Source of the DNA: Methylobrevis pamukkalensis
Lineage (GTDB): Bacteria > Pseudomonadota > Alphaproteobacteria > Rhizobiales > Pleomorphomonadaceae
NCBI RefSeq assembly: GCF_001720135.1
Contig: NZ_MCRJ01000032.1
Location: 1-34,150 of the forward strand
DNA length: 34,150 nt
Direction: 5' to 3'
Part shown: positions 30,559-34,150 of the stretch, piece after piece
How the letters are laid out: every line of letters starts with the position of its first letter
Position numbering within the stretch: position 1 is the stretch's first letter
Position numbers and translations under genes: made by a program
The notes under the pieces: model-generated
What the model was told of the DNA's origin: nothing
Database searches by the model: none
Seen by the model: only the letters and a program-made list of their open reading frames with translations

Positions 30559-31100
30559 GCCGCAACCTTTCTCGGCACCTGGCGGAAGCCGGTCGCGGCA
30601 TCCACGATCGGCGGATAGTGGGAGAGATCCGCCTCCATCCGGAAATGCGGCCGGCCCTCGATCTCGATCTCGCCGGTCTTGTCCCAGCGCATCCGCCGGA
30701 ACAGGAGGCCGTTCTGCACCTGCACGTTGGCGAGGAAGCGCCGGCAGCCGCGGGCGTTGGCCGAGGAGACCGCAAGGCGGATCAGCGCGGCGCCGAGCGG
30801 GCCGACGCTGCGATGCCGGCGGCAGACGGCAAGGCGCGAGCCCCACCACACGCCCGGCTCGGCCTCGTGGATGCGCACGGTGCCGACCACCTGATGGGCG
30901 ACCACGCCCATCAGCGACACCGCGACGATCGGGATCGCCACGTCGTCGATCGCGTCGCGGTCGTCGCCCTCGAAGATCTTCTGTTCCTCGCAGAACACCG
31001 CCCGGCGCAACGCCGCCGCCTCGCGCCGTTCCCAGGCTTCGGTCGCGAATTTCACCTGGTAGTCGGAGGGGATGTAGGGCTTGAACGGATCGAAGATCAT
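30555..31100 (-). CDS. GNAT-family N-acetyltransferase of the Nit1C cluster (MSMEG_0567 type)
   Basis: A 181-residue GNAT protein: MIFDPFKPYIPSDYQVKFAT, LRRAVFCEEQKIFEGDD, then QVVGTVRIHEAEPGVWWGSR with the acetyl-CoA loop region CRRHRSVGPLGAALIRLAV. The later FLANVQVQNGLLFRRMRWD is shared by the family. It likely acylates an amine in the Nit1C pathway. I start at ATG 31100 because the longer frame runs into the intergenic repeat. Its own upstream ribosome site is weak. A 265-base gap holding a large inverted repeat separates it from the radical SAM gene, unlike the overlapping junctions elsewhere in the operon. Confidence 0.88.
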   Translation of the reverse strand: MIFDPFKPYIPSDYQVKFATEAWERREAAALRRAVFCEEQKIFEGDDRDAIDDVAIPIVAVSLMGVVAHQVVGTVRIHEAEPGVWWGSRLAVCRRHRSVGPLGAALIRLAVSSANARGCRRFLANVQVQNGLLFRRMRWDKTGEIEIEGRPHFRMEADLSHYPPIVDAATGFRQVPRKVAA

Positions 31101-31164
31101 GCGCGAGGCCCTTCGAGATGAGATACCTGGGCAATCTGGATCAAAGGTGGATACGGCAGGCGGG

Positions 31165-31327
31165 GCCCCCTCATCCGGCCCTTCCGGCCACCTTCTCCCC
31201 GGCGGGGAGAAGGGTAACGAGTGGCTGATTCCGAACTGCCCCGAACGTTTCCGGAGCACAGAGAAACCTCCGGTTTACCCTTCTCCCCCACGGGGAGAAG
31301 GTGGCCCGAAGGGCCGGATGAGGGGGC
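31165..31327. repeat. Large inverted repeat inside the Nit1C operon
   Basis: Arms at 31165-31216 and 31276-31327, 52 bases each, match as reverse complements except for about three positions; the spacer is 59 bases. Each arm also contains a small internal palindrome (CTTCTCCCC...GGGGAGAAG). The wording CCCTCATCCGGCCCTTCCGG and GGGGAGAAGGGTA is a common Hyphomicrobiales intergenic repeat, as I recall. It sits between the radical SAM and GNAT genes of one operon. Confidence 0.85.
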
Positions 31328-31365
31328 GCCGCGATCTCTGAACCCGGAGATACCCGCACCCACTC

Positions 31366-32517
31366 TCATTCCGCCGCCAGCCGCGATCCGCAGCCGCCCT
31401 CCGCCTTCTCGTAGGTGGACAGCGCCGAGCAGGCGCCGCACTTGGCGCAGCCGGCCTTGACGTCGACGGATTTCAGGCCCGCGTCGACCAGCATGCCGGC
31501 GAGCGGACGCAGGATCGCGTGCATGAACTGCGGCGACGGCGTCGGGTGGCTTTCGAGCGGCGTGCCGGAGATCGGCACGAAAGGCACGACGAAGGGATAG
31601 ACGCCGATGTCGACCAGACGGCGCGACACCGACAGGATCTCATCGACGCTGTCGCCGAGGCCGGCGAGAATGTAGGTCGAGACCTGCCCGCGGCCGAAGA
31701 TCGGCACCGCCGCCTCGAAGGCGGCGAAATAGGTGTCGACCGAGACCTCGGCCTTGCCCGGCATGATCTTGCGGCGAACCTCGGGCGTGACGGCTTCCAG
31801 ATGCATGCCGAGCGCATCGGCGCCGGCGTCCTTCATCCGCTGCAGCCAGGCGAAGTCGTCCGGCGGCTCGCACTGGACCTGCACCGGCAGGTCGACCCGC
31901 GCCTTCACGCCGGCGACGCTCTCGGCGAGGATCTTCGCGCCGCGGTCCTTGCCCGGCGGGGTGCCGGTGGTCATCACCATGTGGGTGACGCCGTCGAGTT
32001 CCACGGCCGCCTTGGCCACCTCGCCGAGCTGTTCGGGCGTCTTGCGCGCGATGGTGCGGCCGGCGGACAGCGACTGGCCGATCGAGCAGAACTGGCAGGT
32101 CTTGGTGCGGCTCTGGTAGCGGATGCAGGTCTGGAGCACCGTGGTTGCCAGCACGTCGCGGCCATGCAGCACGGCGATCTGCGAATAGGGCACGCCGTCG
32201 TCGGTCTTGAGATCGTAGAAGCGCGGCCGGCCCGGAAACTCGACCTCGCCGAGCACCACGTCGCCGCGGCGCACCCGGCTGCGGCCGAAGGCATCCGGCG
32301 CCTCGACCAGATAGGGGCTGTCGAAGGCCGGCGCGGTGTGGACGGGCACCATCACGGTCTGGCCGTCGATGGTCATCGCCTTGTGGTCGGAGGGCCCTGC
32401 CCCGCCGCGCCGGCTTTCGACGCCGGCGCGCGGATCAACGAGACGGACCCCGGAAGACTGCAATTCGTTGATCAGTTCCTGCGGCGAGAGGCGCGTCGGC
32501 GGCATGATCGGCATCAT
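31366..32517 (-). CDS. MSMEG_0568-family radical SAM protein of the Nit1C cluster
   Basis: A 383-residue radical SAM enzyme. The iron-sulfur motif is [14 protein letters not shown] (C-X9-C-X2-C) near residue 120, followed by [20 protein letters not shown], a hallmark of this family. [15 protein letters not shown] is the GGE-like SAM-contact region, and QVQCEPPDD and [20 protein letters not shown] follow as barrel strands. The C-terminus has more cysteines, [18 protein letters not shown] with a later GGCG, which could bind a second cluster or zinc. Start ATG 32517 has GAAGGA seven bases upstream. The reaction is unknown. The nitrilase frame as written runs 83 bases into this gene. Confidence 0.9.
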   Translation of the reverse strand: MMPIMPPTRLSPQELINELQSSGVRLVDPRAGVESRRGGAGPSDHKAMTIDGQTVMVPVHTAPAFDSPYLVEAPDAFGRSRVRRGDVVLGEVEFPGRPRFYDLKTDDGVPYSQIAVLHGRDVLATTVLQTCIRYQSRTKTCQFCSIGQSLSAGRTIARKTPEQLGEVAKAAVELDGVTHMVMTTGTPPGKDRGAKILAESVAGVKARVDLPVQVQCEPPDDFAWLQRMKDAGADALGMHLEAVTPEVRRKIMPGKAEVSVDTYFAAFEAAVPIFGRGQVSTYILAGLGDSVDEILSVSRRLVDIGVYPFVVPFVPISGTPLESHPTPSPQFMHAILRPLAGMLVDAGLKSVDVKAGCAKCGACSALSTYEKAEGGCGSRLAAE

Positions 32518-33496
32518 CGGCGGGTCCTTCGAAGGGGACGGCGGAAAGGTCCGGGCGGGCGGAGGCGGAACCGCGCATCGGCACGGCCGGGCGGTCGTCG
32601 AGCACGAGCGACAGCAGTTCGGGCCGGGCATAGTGGCCGACGCTGTCCATCATCCGCTTGCGCTTCAGGATCAGTTTCATGTCGAGGTCGGCAATCAGGA
32701 TGCCCTCGCCCTCGGTCAGCGGCGGCACCACATGGCCGCCTTCCGGCGAGATGATCGCCGTCATGCAGCCGCCCGACAGCGCCCGGCGCAGCTTCTCGTC
32801 GGGGCAGATCTCGGCCTTCTGCGCCTCGGTCAGCCAGCCGGTGGCGTTCACCACGAAGCAGCCGGATTCCAGCGCGTGATGGCGGATCGTCACCTCGATC
32901 TGGTCGGCGAAGACCTGGCCGACCAGCGAGCCGGGGAACTGGGCGACATGGATCGCCTCATGCTGGGCCATCAGGGCATAACGGGCGAGCGGGTTGTAAT
33001 GCTCCCAGCAGGCGAGCGCCCCGAGGCGGCCGACCGCGGTGTCGACCACTTTCAGGCCCGCGCCGTCGCCCTGGCCCCAGACCATCCGCTCGTGGAAGGT
33101 CGGGGTGATCTTGCGGCGCTTGAGCACGATCTCGCCGGTAGCGTCGAACACCAGCTGGGTGTTGTAGAGGCTGCCGTGGTCGCGCTCATTGACGCCGAGC
33201 ACCACGACCACGCCGTGGCGGCGGGCGGCGGCGCCGACCCGCTCCGTGGTCGGCCCGGGCACGACGACGGCGTTCTCATACAGGCGCAGGTGCTCCCCGC
33301 CGGTCAGGACCGGCGGGAAGACGAAGGAGAAATAAGGGTACCAGGGCAGGAACGTCTCCGGAAAGACGACCAGGTCGGCACCCTTGCCCGCCGCCTCGGC
33401 GATGGCGTCGAGCACCTTCGCCTCGGTGCCCGCCAGCGAGGCGAGATCCGGCGAGATCTGGACGGCGGCGGCGCGCACGGTTGCAGGTTCGGCCAT
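32435..33496 (-). CDS. Nit6803/Nit1-type nitrilase of the Nit1C cluster
   Basis: A carbon-nitrogen hydrolase that converts nitriles to acid and ammonia. The catalytic triad is visible: Glu in [14 protein letters not shown] (about residue 47), Lys in [14 protein letters not shown] (about 128-131) and Cys in [14 protein letters not shown] (about 162). [15 protein letters not shown] sequence ([11 protein letters not shown]) and [19 protein letters not shown] are typical of the Nit6803 group. As written it has 353 residues and overlaps the radical SAM gene by 83 bases, with an unusual C-terminal tail after about residue 305. One missing base near the CCCC before the end would instead give a stop in an ATGA overlap at 32514. 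In Pseudomonas this enzyme type (NitC) is linked to cyanide assimilation. It starts 29 bases after the Sll0783-family gene. Confidence 0.92.
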   Translation of the reverse strand: MAEPATVRAAAVQISPDLASLAGTEAKVLDAIAEAAGKGADLVVFPETFLPWYPYFSFVFPPVLTGGEHLRLYENAVVVPGPTTERVGAAARRHGVVVVLGVNERDHGSLYNTQLVFDATGEIVLKRRKITPTFHERMVWGQGDGAGLKVVDTAVGRLGALACWEHYNPLARYALMAQHEAIHVAQFPGSLVGQVFADQIEVTIRHHALESGCFVVNATGWLTEAQKAEICPDEKLRRALSGGCMTAIISPEGGHVVPPLTEGEGILIADLDMKLILKRKRMMDSVGHYARPELLSLVLDDRPAVPMRGSASARPDLSAVPFEGPADDADHAADAPLAAGTDQRIAVFRGPSR

Positions 33497-33525
33497 GGAG
33501 ACGGTCTCCCTGATGTCCCGGATGC

Positions 33526-34008
33526 TCAGAGCGTCCAGGTGTCGAGGATGAAGGCGTTGTCCTTGCGGTGAAGCAGGATCAGGTCCAGCACGTCGAGCGG
33601 GTTGATCGGGGTGATGCCCGGGATCAGCGCGCCCTCGCCATGGCCGTAGAGCGCCTGCAGCGCGAAGCGGCAGGCATAGACCTTGCCGCCCTCGGACATG
33701 AACTTGAGCAGCTGGTTGTTGAAGTTGAGATGGCCCGGGAAGGCCTCGGCGCCGAGGGTCGGGAAGCCGCGCTGCACGCCGAGGGTCACACCCGGGCCGT
33801 AGAGCAGGATCGAGGTCTCGAAGCCCTTGCGGTTCAGCCGCAGCGCCTGGAGGATGTTGACCAGACCGATCGAGCCCTCGAAGGCAACGGTGTGGAAGGT
33901 GACGAGGGCCTTTTCCCCCGGATCGGCCTTGACGTCCTCGAAGACCTTCTCCTCGTAGTCGACCAGAAAATCGCCGGTTTCATTGGCAGGCTTGGTGACG
34001 GCAGGCAT
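33526..34008 (-). CDS. MSMEG_0572/Sll0783-family nitrogen-starvation protein, first gene of the Nit1C operon
   Basis: A 160-residue soluble protein with a DsrE-like look: [20 protein letters not shown], then [59 protein letters not shown] and the C-terminal [20 protein letters not shown] ending DTWTL. These are hallmarks of the family found with Nit1C and induced on nitrogen starvation in cyanobacteria; its reaction is not known. Start ATG 34008 follows GAGGAGGGG. It is the first gene after the sigma-54 promoter, with an expected leader of about 60 bases. Confidence 0.92.
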   Translation of the reverse strand: MPAVTKPANETGDFLVDYEEKVFEDVKADPGEKALVTFHTVAFEGSIGLVNILQALRLNRKGFETSILLYGPGVTLGVQRGFPTLGAEAFPGHLNFNNQLLKFMSEGGKVYACRFALQALYGHGEGALIPGITPINPLDVLDLILLHRKDNAFILDTWTL

Positions 34009-34080
34009 TCGCCCCTCCTCGGCTTATGGACTGTGATCGGGCGCCTTCGGTCACGTCCCTCGGCCGCACATCGATCTGTC

Positions 34081-34097
34081 AGCAAGCGGCGTGCCAG
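34081..34097 (-). promoter_or_regulatory. Sigma-54 (RpoN) promoter of the Nit1C operon
   Basis: On the minus strand the sequence is CTGGCACGCCGCTTGCT. It matches the sigma-54 consensus TGGCACG-N4-TTGC with GG at -24 and GC at -12 and exact spacing. Transcription should start near 34070, about 60 bases before the first start codon. Sigma-54 needs an enhancer-binding activator, which ties the operon to nitrogen status or a nitrile/cyanide sensor encoded outside this window. Confidence 0.85.
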
Positions 34098-34148
34098 ATT
34101 GACTGCATCAATACATTGCAACAATATGCATTCAATTACGCAGTCAAT
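34098..34148. promoter_or_regulatory. AT-rich palindrome directly upstream of the sigma-54 promoter
   Basis: ATTGACTGC (34098-34106) and GCAGTCAAT (34140-34148) are perfect reverse complements, 33 bases apart. The AT-rich core also has CAATACATTGCAACAATATG-like half-sites. It occupies about -28 to -78 relative to the expected start. This is a candidate site for an activator or for IHF bending. The window ends 2 bases beyond, so further sites may be missing. Confidence 0.55.
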
Positions 34149-34150
34149 AC

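Overview
The window is GC-rich DNA with dense, tightly overlapping genes and several intergenic inverted repeats of the kind common in Hyphomicrobiales (Rhizobiales). The glp gene order, the Tat-exported solute-binding protein and the repeat families suggest an alphaproteobacterium of that order; no rRNA or tRNA is present to name a genus. All family names below come from reading the sequence and from memory of the families, not from a search.

Layout. (1) 1-3956, plus strand: the 3' part of a glycerol ABC-transport operon (small membrane protein GlpU, binding protein GlpV, glycerol kinase GlpK). (2) 3985-5570, minus: a second FGGY-family kinase (D-ribulokinase type), tail to tail with glpK. 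(3) 6184-16349, plus: a surface-glycan-like region with a very large multidomain protein ending in a GT2 glycosyltransferase, a second GT2-like protein, two sulfotransferase-like proteins and a secreted cysteine-rich protein of unknown family. (4) 24111 down to 16509, minus: a catabolic operon with a peptide/opine-type binding protein, two permeases, two ATPases, a DUF1537 (OtnK-type) four-carbon sugar-acid kinase and a GntR/FCD regulator. A cytoplasmic BNR-repeat hydrolase (24506-25681) is divergent from it. (5) 34008 down to 25868, minus: what reads as a complete Nit1C cluster (MSMEG_0572/Sll0783 protein, Nit6803-type nitrilase, MSMEG_0568 radical SAM, GNAT, AIR-synthase-related protein, glycosyltransferase, MSMEG_0570 protein, flavoprotein monooxygenase, Pnap_2097 protein). 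It is headed by a near-perfect sigma-54 promoter and an AT-rich palindrome at the window edge.

Within the catabolic island the binding protein, permeases and ATPases would import an unidentified, probably acidic sugar or oligosaccharide. The BNR enzyme could process it in the cytoplasm, the DUF1537 kinase would phosphorylate a sugar-acid product, and the GntR protein would control expression. The Nit1C genes are known as a conserved unit tied to nitrile/cyanide nitrogen use, but their common product is not known; the sigma-54 promoter links the unit here to nitrogen control.

A technical point governs the reading: at least eleven genic sites need exactly one added base to restore a conserved protein. 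All are -1 shifts, and most lie in or beside short G, C or A runs. Every repaired gene then has a length divisible by three. This looks like systematic base-dropping in the assembly rather than eleven pseudogenes, so I annotate these as single genes and give the shift positions.
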